From contig JAMPFM010000024.1 of NCBI GenBank assembly GCA_023664455.1, positions 1-40,197 of the forward strand: DNA of 40,197 nucleotides, read 5' to 3'. Positions 17,165 through 25,974 of this stretch are shown piece after piece. Both the position numbers and the translations under genes were made by a program. Below the pieces are notes generated by a model that was not told the origin of the DNA, ran no database searches, and saw only the letters and a list, made by a program, of their open reading frames with translations. Positions within the stretch are counted from its first letter, which is position 1, and each line of letters begins with the position of its first letter. Source of the stretch: Blautia sp. Lineage in GTDB: Bacteria; Bacillota; Clostridia; Lachnospirales; Lachnospiraceae.

Positions 17165-19374
17165 TTACTAATATGAAGAAAAAGGATAAGACAAAGAGCT
17201 GCGCCCGGACAGCGATAGGAATGCTTTTGATGGCGTGGATGGTTATCGTGGGGGCGCTGCTGCCTGGAGGGACGGTAGAGGCGGCGGAAGATCCGGCGCC
17301 GGCGACGAGTCCGGGGATTAATTTTAGTGAGGACACGACAGGGAGTATTACGATTCATAAATATGAGTATAATGGAGACGGTGGGAGTCCGGGAACTGGT
17401 AAACCGGAAGACATTAATAATGTGCCGAATACGGACCCAGATAAGGCAACACCGCTGGAAGGTGTTACGTTTACGATTTATCAGGTAAGAACCGCTACCC
17501 AACTGAAAGCAATTTATCAAGGCACTGCGACAGATGAAGCGATGCCCAAACTGGAGGACTATTGTAATGGTGATAAGAAATCATTAAAAGATGGAAGTTC
17601 TCTCTCAAAATTTACAGTAGGCGGATTGATAAACCCAGGTAAAACAGACAGTACAGGAGTCGTATCATTTAATAATCTTCCCATAGGCATTTATCTAGTT
17701 GTGGAAACGGATGCTCCATCCAAAGTTACGACGAAAAGTGATGCATTTTTCGTATCAATTCCTACTACGATAGATAGTAACGATTGGCTCTATGATGTTC
17801 ATGTATATCCTAAGAATGCTACTACTTATGGACAGGATGTGACATTGATTAAAAAGGGTAGTGACGATAAGCTGCTAGGAGGCGTTACCTTTGAGTTGCA
17901 GCGTCAAGAAAAAGACGACGGTGGAAACGACATATGGGAAAAAGTAACGATAACGGATAATGATGGCAAGGAAGTGAGTTTAACGACTAGTAATGAAGAA
18001 GGTGATAGTAAAGGGAAAATTACAATATCTAAATTGCCGCCCGGAACTTACCGACTTATCGAAACAAATATCGGGGATAATACCGGTTATATTGGGGACT
18101 TCACGAAGGCTTATGAATTTGTGGTTAAGCCTGATGGAACAATTGCAAAGAATACCGCAGACGATGAAACCGGTGATGAAGAGAAATATAACTATATTAG
18201 CGTAAATGGTGATGGTTCTGCAAAAATTACCGTAATCAATGAGAAGCCCGATGTGGAAAAAAAAGTAAAAGGTAAAGACAAAGACGGAAAAGAAGACTGG
18301 GTTCAGGAAGCGGATTACAGCGTCGGCGATACAATTTCTTATCAGATTAGAGTAACGGTTCCCGCAAATATTGCAAATTTGAAGATGTTTAAGGTAACGG
18401 ATACGCCGAACAATATTAAATATGCAACAGGAACTTTAAGAGTATATAAAGCGGATAGAACAACTCTAATAGGTGACACCAATTATACCTTGGACACCAA
18501 TATCCCAACCGACGGTTTCACTGTTATCTTTAATACAAAAAGTGATAAGATTACAGAGAATGCAGGTCGGGACATTTATATCACTTATGACGCCGAACTG
18601 CAAGAGGGTGCGGTTAACGTAAATGGAACAGTAAATGCGGGAAATACCAATACTGTGCAACTTACTTATTCCCGATATGCTAAGACGGAAGCAGAAGAAG
18701 GCGATCCGGAGGATACGATTGAGGATACCACAGTAGTTTACACCTTCCAGTTGGATATTGTGAAAAAAGGGAAGGATGATGACGGAACCGAAGAATTTCT
18801 GCCGGGAGTTACTTTTGACTTGTATCAGGAAACGACGTTTGATGATAGCGCGAAAGTGAGTGATGCTGATGCAAAAGCGGCTGGTCTGAATATTGGCACG
18901 AATACAAGCAAAAAATACTGGAAAAAGATAAAAAGTAATTTGACGACGTCAAATGAGGGAACAACGAAAGGAAAAGTATCCATAACAGGGCTTAAAAACG
19001 GAACCTATTATCTTGTGGAAACTGCGACAGCGGCCGGTTACAACCTGTTATCGAAACCGGTAGAAGTGGTATTAAATGCAGATTATGATACCGCTTATAA
19101 AACTGATAATGAATATTCTAAAGATGAGAACGGCAATTATATTTATACCAAACACGAGATTGACGATGAGCATACGACAATAACACAGACAATAACAGTG
19201 AATAAAGGTAATGCTTCAGTAACAGGTGAAATCACCATTCTAAACACCAAAGGCTTCACCCTGCCGACCACTGGCGGTATGGGCGGATTTGTGTTTGCGG
19301 TGGTTGGCTGTATGGTCATGATTGCGGGAATCCTTCTTTTCAAGAAGACGAAGAAAAAGCCCGAAAGCGAATAA
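17161..19374 (+). CDS. Major pilin, SpaH/EbpB-like, LPTTG-anchored
   Basis: This 737-residue protein is the probable pilus shaft subunit. It has a signal peptide, a pilin motif WLYDVHVYPK (Trp209, Lys218) whose lysine is the usual site of sortase-made isopeptide bonds, E-box-like glutamates in YLVVETD, YRLIETN and YYLVETATAAGY, a D2-type isopeptide domain near residue 390 (SVGDTISYQIRV), and the sorting signal LPTTG (701-705) followed by a membrane helix and a KKTKKK tail. The start ATG 17161 overlaps the preceding stop by 4 bp; AAAGGAG is only 1 nt upstream, so ATG 17173 may be used instead. The reading frame remains open further upstream, but that part lies in the repeat tail of the previous gene. 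Two class C sortases follow directly. Confidence 0.88.
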   Translation: MITNMKKKDKTKSCARTAIGMLLMAWMVIVGALLPGGTVEAAEDPAPATSPGINFSEDTTGSITIHKYEYNGDGGSPGTGKPEDINNVPNTDPDKATPLEGVTFTIYQVRTATQLKAIYQGTATDEAMPKLEDYCNGDKKSLKDGSSLSKFTVGGLINPGKTDSTGVVSFNNLPIGIYLVVETDAPSKVTTKSDAFFVSIPTTIDSNDWLYDVHVYPKNATTYGQDVTLIKKGSDDKLLGGVTFELQRQEKDDGGNDIWEKVTITDNDGKEVSLTTSNEEGDSKGKITISKLPPGTYRLIETNIGDNTGYIGDFTKAYEFVVKPDGTIAKNTADDETGDEEKYNYISVNGDGSAKITVINEKPDVEKKVKGKDKDGKEDWVQEADYSVGDTISYQIRVTVPANIANLKMFKVTDTPNNIKYATGTLRVYKADRTTLIGDTNYTLDTNIPTDGFTVIFNTKSDKITENAGRDIYITYDAELQEGAVNVNGTVNAGNTNTVQLTYSRYAKTEAEEGDPEDTIEDTTVVYTFQLDIVKKGKDDDGTEEFLPGVTFDLYQETTFDDSAKVSDADAKAAGLNIGTNTSKKYWKKIKSNLTTSNEGTTKGKVSITGLKNGTYYLVETATAAGYNLLSKPVEVVLNADYDTAYKTDNEYSKDENGNYIYTKHEIDDEHTTITQTITVNKGNASVTGEITILNTKGFTLPTTGGMGGFVFAVVGCMVMIAGILLFKKTKKKPESE

Positions 19375-19395
19375 AGGGGATTTGAGCAAAAGGCT

Positions 19396-20424
19396 ATGGA
19401 CAAGATAAAAAGAGCGTGCGCACTTCTGATGATACTATCCGGTTTTGCGATTGCGATGTATCCTTTTTTCAGCAATCTGCTGTACAACCGCAACGCTTCT
19501 AAGGTTATCGAGGAATACGAAGAAGAGATAACGAATCTGGAGCGGGAGGAAATCGACGCCATCAAGGAAGCGGCGAAGCAATACAACAGCCAGTTGCAGG
19601 CGGCGGTGTTCAAGGACGAGAGCGGGCAGTGGCGCGGGGAAGGCACGAGTTATCTGGATATGCTGGACGTCGGAAGCGCGCTTGGATATATTACGATTCC
19701 TAAGATAGATGTAAATCTTCCTATTTATTATGGAACAAGTGCGGACGCGCTTTCTAAAGGGGTAGGTTATATTGAGCAGACTTCCTTTCCCTTGGGGGGC
19801 GAGGGAACGCACAGCGTCCTGACAGGGCATAGAGGACTGCCAAACGCTACGCTTTTTACCGATTTGGACAAGATGGAGCGGGGGGATAAGTTTTACCTGC
19901 ATGTTTTGGACGAGACGCTGGCATATCAGGTAGACCAGATTGGGGTGGTGGAGCCGGACGATACGAGCAATTTGAAAGTAATTGGGGGAAAAGATTATTG
20001 CTCCCTCGTTACCTGCACCCCGTATGCCATCAATTCCCACCGGCTGATTCTCAGGGGGATAAGGGTGCCTTATACCGGGGAAGAGGAAGTAGAAAGCGCG
20101 GAGGATGGATACCGGGGCTTTAGTACCGGAATGGTTGTAAAAAGGGTTATCGACGTGTGGCCCATCCTGCTTGCGGCAGTGATTTTCGTCATCGGCGTGG
20201 AGTTTGTGATGATGCTGTTTCTGCTGAAACGGATTGCAGCGAAGCAGAAACAGGGAGCCGGAGCGAAGGATAGGAAGGAAACAGAGAAGAGAAAGAGCAG
20301 AAAAGAAACAGGGGAAAACAAGAATAGAAGAGAACATATCAGCGGCAGTGATGATACTGAGAAGCCGCGGAAGAGAAAAGTGCGGCAGAGAAAGCAGAAA
20401 GGAAATAAAGGGAACAAAAAGTGA
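19396..20424 (+). CDS. srtC: Class C sortase (pilus assembly) 1
   Basis: This 342-residue membrane-bound transpeptidase is expected to polymerise pilin by joining the LPTTG threonine to the pilin-motif lysine. It has an N-terminal membrane helix, the start of the sortase barrel at GYITIPKIDVNLPIYYG, catalytic His145 (LTGHRG), Cys207 (LVTCTPY) and Arg216 (SHRL), and a C-terminal membrane helix typical of class C. After that helix comes a long Lys/Arg/Glu-rich tail of about 65 residues. No DPW-type lid motif was noticed. It starts 21 bp after the pilin stop, and its stop overlaps the start of the second sortase. Confidence 0.87.
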   Translation: MDKIKRACALLMILSGFAIAMYPFFSNLLYNRNASKVIEEYEEEITNLEREEIDAIKEAAKQYNSQLQAAVFKDESGQWRGEGTSYLDMLDVGSALGYITIPKIDVNLPIYYGTSADALSKGVGYIEQTSFPLGGEGTHSVLTGHRGLPNATLFTDLDKMERGDKFYLHVLDETLAYQVDQIGVVEPDDTSNLKVIGGKDYCSLVTCTPYAINSHRLILRGIRVPYTGEEEVESAEDGYRGFSTGMVVKRVIDVWPILLAAVIFVIGVEFVMMLFLLKRIAAKQKQGAGAKDRKETEKRKSRKETGENKNRREHISGSDDTEKPRKRKVRQRKQKGNKGNKK

Positions 20425-21458
20425 TGCGGAAAACATTACGGGTGTTATCTTTACTTGTTATCCTTCTGGGGGCATGTATCTGCATGTATCCACAGGCAAG
20501 CCTTCTGTATGGGCAATATGAAAGAAAAACCGCCATCCGGGAATTTGAGCAGACGGCGGAAGCTTACAGGGCGGGACGTGCAGAAGAAAGCGCAGAGAAG
20601 CAGACGGATGAGGGTGCAGAAGCAGACGCCGGAGAGGGCGGGGCGCCGTCTTCTGGGGAAGCGCAGGAGTCGCCCTTAGACCGGCTTTATCAAGATATGC
20701 GGGCTTATAATGAGCAAATCTGGCAGGAAAGGCAGTCAGGGTTAAAAGACGCTTTTTCCTATGAGGATAGCAGTTTTGATTTGGCGGAGTATGGACTGCG
20801 GGATAATATCATCGGGGTCTTGTGGATTCCGGCGATGGAAGTGGAGCTTCCCCTGTATCTAGGGGCTTCCCAGGAGAATCTGAGAAAAGGGGCGGCGGTT
20901 CTGGGGCAGACGTCTATGCCCATCGGGGGTAAGGATACCAATACGGTCGTCGCCGCGCACAGGGGCGGCGGCGCGACGCCGATGTTTCGGAATATCCAGC
21001 TGCTGCAGACAGGGGATAAGATTCAGGTGATTACGCCTTTTGACACCTTGATTTACAGGGTGGCGGATATTCAGGTGATTCTCCCAGATGAAATTGATAA
21101 GGTGTTAATCGGGCAGGGAGAGGACTGTATCACGCTTCTGACCTGCCATCCTTATACGAAGAACTCGCACCGCTATCTGGTCAAGGCATACCGCTCTAAC
21201 GAAGGGATAAGGAGCCGGGAAGCGGATTTGCAGGAAGTAGGGGAAACAAGGACAGAAGTCCGGGAAGAGATTGCGCCGGTGGCAGACGAACTCTTGGACG
21301 CGGCGGGCGTCCATTACTCGGAGATGCAGATTCTCTTGGAAAAGTATGGACTTGCTGCCGGAATGGCGATTCTGCTCTATTTCTGCGTCAGCGAGATTTC
21401 CGGGCTGGTGCGCGCGAAGCGGGGAAAGAAACGCGAGAAGGAAAGGCATGAGGAGTAA
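20424..21458 (+). CDS. srtC: Class C sortase (pilus assembly) 2
   Basis: This 344-residue class C sortase has an N-terminal membrane helix, a Glu/Ala-rich linker, then VLWIPAMEVELPLYLG, catalytic His179 (AAHRGG), Cys241 (LLTCHPY) and Arg250 (SHRY), and a C-terminal membrane helix followed by a basic KRGKKREKE tail. Having two different class C sortases is usual in pilus loci, where one may attach the tip protein or act on a second subunit. The ATG 20424 overlaps the preceding TGA by one base; an in-frame GTG at 20421 is the alternative. The coding end runs into a 33-bp tandem repeat, and the stop codon lies in its first copy. Confidence 0.87.
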   Translation: MRKTLRVLSLLVILLGACICMYPQASLLYGQYERKTAIREFEQTAEAYRAGRAEESAEKQTDEGAEADAGEGGAPSSGEAQESPLDRLYQDMRAYNEQIWQERQSGLKDAFSYEDSSFDLAEYGLRDNIIGVLWIPAMEVELPLYLGASQENLRKGAAVLGQTSMPIGGKDTNTVVAAHRGGGATPMFRNIQLLQTGDKIQVITPFDTLIYRVADIQVILPDEIDKVLIGQGEDCITLLTCHPYTKNSHRYLVKAYRSNEGIRSREADLQEVGETRTEVREEIAPVADELLDAAGVHYSEMQILLEKYGLAAGMAILLYFCVSEISGLVRAKRGKKREKERHEE

Positions 21459-21543
21459 GGAAGAAGACGCAAGGGAAGGCATGAGGAGTAAGGAAGAAAA
21501 CGCAAGGGAAGGCATGCGGAGTAAGGAAGAGGACACAAGAGAA
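21445..21543 (+). repeat. Three 33-bp tandem repeats at the sortase/moxR junction
   Basis: Copies at 21445-21477, 21478-21510 and 21511-21543 each begin GGCATG and continue GGAGTAAGGAAGA; they differ at a few positions. The unit is a multiple of three, so copy-number changes would keep frame. The sortase 2 stop TAA (21456-21458) lies in copy 1. Confidence 0.85.
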
Positions 21544-21573
21544 AGGAATCATAATAGATGGCGCGGAAAATAG
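21448..21573 (+). CDS. Possible 41-residue repeat peptide between srtC and moxR
   Basis: A short frame starts at ATG 21448, inside the end of sortase 2 and after a GAAGGAAAGG site, and ends inside the start of moxR. It encodes three copies of GMRSKEEDARE-like 11-mers. It may serve translational coupling across the repeat, or be only a by-product of repeat expansion. The amino-acid content resembles the charged tails of neighbouring genes. Expression is unproven. Confidence 0.25.
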   Translation: MRSKEEDAREGMRSKEENAREGMRSKEEDTRERNHNRWRGK

Positions 21574-22505
21574 ATTTGATTATGAAGGAAATAGGGAAGG
21601 CTGTCATAGGAAAAGACGAGTGTATCCGCAAGGTCATGATGGCGGCGCTTGCCCAGGGGCATATCCTGATAGAAGATATTCCGGGGGTGGGGAAAACGAC
21701 CCTTGCGCTTGCGGTTGCAAGAGCGATGGGGCTTGCGCAGAACCGTGTGCAGTTTACGCCGGATTTGCTGCCCTCGGATATTACAGGGTTTTCCTCTTAT
21801 GATAGGGAAAGCGGAAGTTTCCAGTATCACGAGGGAGCCGTCATGTGCAACGTGCTGCTGGCGGATGAGATTAACCGTACTTCTGCGAAAACGCAGTCGG
21901 CGTTGTTGGAAGTGATGGAAGAGTATGCCGTGACGGTGGACGGTGTGAACCGCCCGGTTCCGCAGCCTTTTTTTGTCATCGCCACAGAGAATCCGGTGGG
22001 CGCTACGGGTACACAGATGCTGCCCGAATCCCAGCTTGACAGGTTCCTGATTTGTATCGTTATGGGATATCTGGAAAAAGAGGATGAGAAAAGTATTCTG
22101 CGGGACTGGGAGCGGGAAGGAATCTTAGAGAGCATCGAGGCGGTAGCTACGAAACAGGAACTGATGCGTATGCAGGAAAAAGTAAAATCTGTTTTTATCC
22201 ATGACAGAATCATGGACTATATCATCGAATTGTCAGACGCCACGAGGAATCATGAGCAGATTCAGCTGGGACTGAGTACCAGAGGCTCTATCGCCGTAGC
22301 GAGGATGGCAAGGGCGGCGGCGTATCTGGGGGGAAGGGATTTCGTCATCCCGGAAGATGTGCGGGAAATCTTTCCAGACGTGGCAAGGCACAGGTTGAAG
22401 ATGGCGCACCAGAGCAGGATGGGGCAGGTAAGCGCAGGGCAGGTCATAGAAGAAATCCTGCACCAGGTCAGGATGCCGAGACCGGAAGATAAGTATGAAA
22501 AATAG
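21558..22505 (+). CDS. MoxR-family AAA+ ATPase
   Basis: This 315-residue protein has Walker A IPGVGKTT (Lys46), Walker B LLADEINR (Asp103, Glu104), a sensor-type ATENP segment and the MoxR-typical LPESQLDRF. MoxR ATPases act as chaperone-like factors in assembly or activation of large protein complexes and usually sit next to DUF58 genes, as here (11-bp overlap). Its place straight after two pilus sortases in an unbroken operon suggests a role in surface-structure assembly or quality control, but no substrate is known. AAAGGAA lies about 10 nt before the ATG. Confidence 0.88.
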   Translation: MARKIDLIMKEIGKAVIGKDECIRKVMMAALAQGHILIEDIPGVGKTTLALAVARAMGLAQNRVQFTPDLLPSDITGFSSYDRESGSFQYHEGAVMCNVLLADEINRTSAKTQSALLEVMEEYAVTVDGVNRPVPQPFFVIATENPVGATGTQMLPESQLDRFLICIVMGYLEKEDEKSILRDWEREGILESIEAVATKQELMRMQEKVKSVFIHDRIMDYIIELSDATRNHEQIQLGLSTRGSIAVARMARAAAYLGGRDFVIPEDVREIFPDVARHRLKMAHQSRMGQVSAGQVIEEILHQVRMPRPEDKYEK

Positions 22506-23517
22506 AGTGATATTTGTTTTATTTCTGGGAATTGTAAGTATTTTTTATCTGATGTCGGAAAGTGATTATACGCGGCTGATATTGGGCGCTTCTATCGTCA
22601 TGGGCGTCCTTTTGCTGTTGCAGATGTTGTATTTGAAGACGCATTTGCAGGGAAGTATCCGGCTTAGCGGAAATCTGGCGACCCGCTGCGATTCCATCCG
22701 TATCCCTGTGCGGGTGAAAAATACCGGCAAACTTCCTGTGACCCGGATAACGGCGTGGATTCGTTATGAGGATTCCGGCTCCGGGGTATGGGATAGGATG
22801 AAACTGCCGGGAATGGCGGAAGCCGGCGGCGAGGTCTGGCTGGAAGCGGAGCTAAAGACCTGCCACTGCGGGATTGTCAGGTTTTATCTGGAAAAGCTGA
22901 CGGTAAGCGATTATTTCGGGATTTTCTCTGGCAGATGCCGGACGGACTCTATCCAAAAAGAGGTCTATGTGCTGCCCTGGGTGAATGCCATCACGGAGGA
23001 CACGCTGGGAAACATGGGGGATTTTGAAGGAAAATACGGGGCGGACGTATACGAGACCTACGATATCAGGGAATTTCGCAACGGGGATGATATGCGCCAG
23101 ATTCATTGGAAGCTGACGGCGAAAACGGATATCCTGCTGGTGCGCGAATATCTCAAAACCTCGGAAAGCGGCGTCATGGTCGGGCTGGATTTCCAGAAGG
23201 AAAAGGAAAGGGAGTTATCGCGGGAAGAACTGGACGTTTTTCTGGATAAGGCGTCTTCCCTGTCCTGGGAAATCCTGCAATGGGGGGTGTCCCACTATGC
23301 GATATGGGACAGGGATGGTGAGAGAGTGATTTTTTACATAGAAAACGAAGAGAAATTTACGGAATATCAGATGATACTGACAGGCGCGGCAGTGTGCAAG
23401 AGAGCCGTAGAGAGCGCATGGACGAAGGAGAAGGACATCGATGAGACAAAGCTTCACGCCGTCTGGATGGATTTGGACGGAAAAGTCTGCTGGAAGGAAA
23501 GCGAAGAAACGCAATAG
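22495..23517 (+). CDS. DUF58 domain-containing membrane protein
   Basis: This 340-residue protein has two N-terminal membrane helices (about 4-20 and 27-45), then a beta-rich segment and the conserved DUF58 motif YDIREFRNGDDMRQIHWK followed by LLVREY. DUF58 proteins are the usual partners of MoxR ATPases and of membrane transglutaminase-like proteins; their molecular role is unsettled. The gene overlaps moxR by 11 bp and the transglutaminase-like gene by 77 bp, so the three are surely co-translated. Confidence 0.88.
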   Translation: MKNRVIFVLFLGIVSIFYLMSESDYTRLILGASIVMGVLLLLQMLYLKTHLQGSIRLSGNLATRCDSIRIPVRVKNTGKLPVTRITAWIRYEDSGSGVWDRMKLPGMAEAGGEVWLEAELKTCHCGIVRFYLEKLTVSDYFGIFSGRCRTDSIQKEVYVLPWVNAITEDTLGNMGDFEGKYGADVYETYDIREFRNGDDMRQIHWKLTAKTDILLVREYLKTSESGVMVGLDFQKEKERELSREELDVFLDKASSLSWEILQWGVSHYAIWDRDGERVIFYIENEEKFTEYQMILTGAAVCKRAVESAWTKEKDIDETKLHAVWMDLDGKVCWKESEETQ

Positions 23518-25891
23518 CGGGATACTGCCCGGCAAGCGGCAGATGATGCAGCGGGAGGGAAAGTGCCTTTCGCCGGTAAGCTGTTTCCTAATCGACTTCT
23601 TCCTGCTGCTGATGGGGACGGAGGGGGTAGTCACCGGCTTTTTTTCAGCCTTTTCTTATCCCTGTTACGAATGGGCGCTGTATCTGGAAACAGGCGTGCT
23701 GACGTTTGCGCTTGTTTTGTTTTTTTCTGTCGATATTCCGTCCAGATATAAGCAGTATGTTTACGGCGCGGGTATAGGAATCGTGGTTTTGTTCGCGGCG
23801 ACCAATGGCAGTTTTGTGAAAAGGGGATTTCTGGACTGTGTGCAGGGGATGAAAGCCTCTTTTTACCTGCGCTACGAAACGCAGGGGGTGGCGGGGGAGT
23901 TTCTGCTGGGAAAAGGCGCCCTTACGCTGTTTTTTGCGCTTGTTATCTGTATAGTGGTATTGATTCTGGCTTTTGCCACGATAGGGAAGGTGGATTTGCT
24001 GCCTATTTTCCTCATCGAATTTCCCGTACTCATGGTCATCCTGTTAATGGGGCGGAAGGTAAACAATATTTCCCTGTCGCTGCTTTTGCTGCATTTCGTA
24101 GGCTGTATCGCGCAGGAATACGCCCTGCGTGGGAAAAATATAGCAAATGGCGCAGAGGGGGATAAAAATAGGCGCTGCCTGGAGTCGGTGCAAAAGAAAG
24201 CCGCGTGTGTCGCAGCATTGGGCGTGCTTTTTGCATCGTGCATCAGTCTCTATGTCTTCATGCCGCTGTTACCGGCGAAGATTCCGGCTTTCCAGAAGTG
24301 GGGGGCGCATTTGCAGAACAGGGTAGTCGCCGTGGCGGTGGAGTACCTTCCGGTGATTTCGGCGGGCAAATGGAAACTGCAGGTGCAGACAGCCGGCGGC
24401 GGGGCGTCGGATGGTGCGCTGGGCGATGTGGCGGGATACGCATTGACCAATCTGGACGATTTACTTGTGACTTCTACGATAGAGCCGGAAGAAACCCTTT
24501 ATCTGAAAGGCTATATCGGAAGCATCTATGAGGGGGATAAATGGGCGGAGCTGCCGGAAGAGCAGTTTGACTATGCGGCGATTTACTGGCATACGGAGGA
24601 TAAACCGCGGACTTATATCCAGAATCTTCCTTTCCTGCGGCAGATATACCGGGAAACGCGGGAAGGCGTGGAAACGGGGATGGGCGTTTTGTCCATAGAG
24701 AACATCAACGCCGGCGGTCAGTACACATTTGTGCCTTACTGTGCCTATCTGAACGACTATTATGAAATCAGTCAGGGCGATGGCAGCATCAGGAGCCAGA
24801 GCGTGGCGGCGGATGAGATTTCCTATTTTCCGCTGCAGCTCTATATAGAAACCATGCAGGCGCGCCCCGAAGAAGAAGAGGAAGAAATATTAGACCGTGC
24901 GGAGTCGGAATATGGCGCATATGTGAAGCAGAATTATCTGGCGGTGCCGGAGGGTTTCGGGCAGTTACAGGAAGAGTGTCTGGCGCAGGATATCGGGGAA
25001 GACGACATCGAAGGGATTATCCGCTATGTGGAAACCTTTCTGGTGCGTAACTGCCGTTATCGTCTGGAAGTGCCGCGGCTGCCGGAGGGTAAGGATTTCG
25101 TGCAGTATTTCCTCTACGAATCGAAAGAGGGGTACAGCGCCCATTTTGCTTCCGCAGCGACGCTGATGTTCCGTATGTTCGGCGTGCCCGCCCGCTATGT
25201 GACCGGGTATGCCGTGCCGGAAAGCCTTTTTAGTATGGACGTAGAGGGAAATTATACCGCGCTTTTACAGTCGGACAATGCCCATGCGTGGGCGGAAATC
25301 TATCTGGAAGGCGTCGGCTGGGTTCCGGTGGAATGTACGCCGGGCAATATCGGCGTATTGCGGAATATCGAGCTTTCCAAAGAGGAAGAGGAAGCGTTGC
25401 AGCGGGAAGAGGAACAAGCCGAGGAACAGGCAGAGGAGTCCCTTTTAGGGGAAGAGGACGAGGAAGAGACGCCGGAAGAACAGCCAATCTATGCGAAAGT
25501 CCGTCTGTATCTGGGCGGTTTTGCGATTTTCTCTGCTATCGTCATCCTGGCTATCCTGCTATGGCGGAAGGTCTTGAAAGAATTGGACAGACATGGATAT
25601 GGCAGGGGGCAAAGCGCCAATGACAGGTTATTATCCTTATTCTGCCTCGTCCACAAAACGCTGCAGAAAGCGGGAATGCCGGACGAGGTACGCTCGACGT
25701 CGCCGGAGTTTAGCCGCTGGCTTAGAAAAGTCCTGCCGGACATGACGAAGAAACAGGCGCGTGAAATCGTGGGCATGGCGCTGGCTTCCGCCTATGGCAA
25801 AAAGAAGACGCGCGCGGAAGATGTGCAGTTTATGAGGGAAATTTATAGGAGCTGTAGGAAGGCGCTCAGACGTGGGAAATTTCCCAGATAA
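23441..25891 (+). CDS. Membrane transglutaminase-like protein with Ser for Cys
   Basis: This 816-residue protein has several N-terminal membrane helices (about residues 45-280), an extracellular domain with a transglutaminase core, one more helix (about 690-712) and a cytoplasmic C-terminal domain. The core has the expected pattern K-G-Y-x-x-HFASAATLMFRMFGVPARYVTGY and NAHAWAEIYLEGVGWVPVE, but the nucleophile position is Ser566 (codon AGC) instead of Cys; His615 is kept and the Asp position is Glu631. It may therefore be catalytically dead, a Ser-type enzyme, or a binding module. A Glu-rich stretch (about 645-680) precedes the last helix. The start ATG 23441, deep inside the DUF58 gene, is supported by AAGGAGAAGG upstream; later ATGs lack such a site. 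Confidence 0.82.
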   Translation: MRQSFTPSGWIWTEKSAGRKAKKRNSGILPGKRQMMQREGKCLSPVSCFLIDFFLLLMGTEGVVTGFFSAFSYPCYEWALYLETGVLTFALVLFFSVDIPSRYKQYVYGAGIGIVVLFAATNGSFVKRGFLDCVQGMKASFYLRYETQGVAGEFLLGKGALTLFFALVICIVVLILAFATIGKVDLLPIFLIEFPVLMVILLMGRKVNNISLSLLLLHFVGCIAQEYALRGKNIANGAEGDKNRRCLESVQKKAACVAALGVLFASCISLYVFMPLLPAKIPAFQKWGAHLQNRVVAVAVEYLPVISAGKWKLQVQTAGGGASDGALGDVAGYALTNLDDLLVTSTIEPEETLYLKGYIGSIYEGDKWAELPEEQFDYAAIYWHTEDKPRTYIQNLPFLRQIYRETREGVETGMGVLSIENINAGGQYTFVPYCAYLNDYYEISQGDGSIRSQSVAADEISYFPLQLYIETMQARPEEEEEEILDRAESEYGAYVKQNYLAVPEGFGQLQEECLAQDIGEDDIEGIIRYVETFLVRNCRYRLEVPRLPEGKDFVQYFLYESKEGYSAHFASAATLMFRMFGVPARYVTGYAVPESLFSMDVEGNYTALLQSDNAHAWAEIYLEGVGWVPVECTPGNIGVLRNIELSKEEEEALQREEEQAEEQAEESLLGEEDEEETPEEQPIYAKVRLYLGGFAIFSAIVILAILLWRKVLKELDRHGYGRGQSANDRLLSLFCLVHKTLQKAGMPDEVRSTSPEFSRWLRKVLPDMTKKQAREIVGMALASAYGKKKTRAEDVQFMREIYRSCRKALRRGKFPR

Positions 25892-25910
25892 AATTTTTAT
25901 ATAATATATA

Positions 25911-25939
25911 TTGACAAACAATATTATATGCCGTATAGT
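25911..25939 (+). promoter_or_regulatory. Promoter of the padR operon
   Basis: A perfect TTGACA (25911-25916) and TATAGT (25934-25939) are separated by 17 bp. The left arm of an 18-bp inverted repeat covers the spacer and most of the -10. Confidence 0.75.
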
Positions 25940-25974
25940 ATATGCAGAAACAATATTATACGGCATATAATATT
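25920..25974. promoter_or_regulatory. 18-bp perfect inverted repeat, probable PadR operator
   Basis: AATATTATATGCCGTATA (25920-25937) is perfectly inverted at 25957-25974, with a 19-nt spacer. It overlaps the promoter of the PadR-family regulator gene, so autorepression is likely. PadR proteins bind AT-rich dyads of this kind. Confidence 0.65.

Noticed and set aside
25873-25886. TGGGAAATTTCCCA palindrome at the end of the transglutaminase-like gene as terminator
   Set aside because: It leaves no loop and lies before the stop codon; the T run after it is short. A chance palindrome in coding sequence is more likely.
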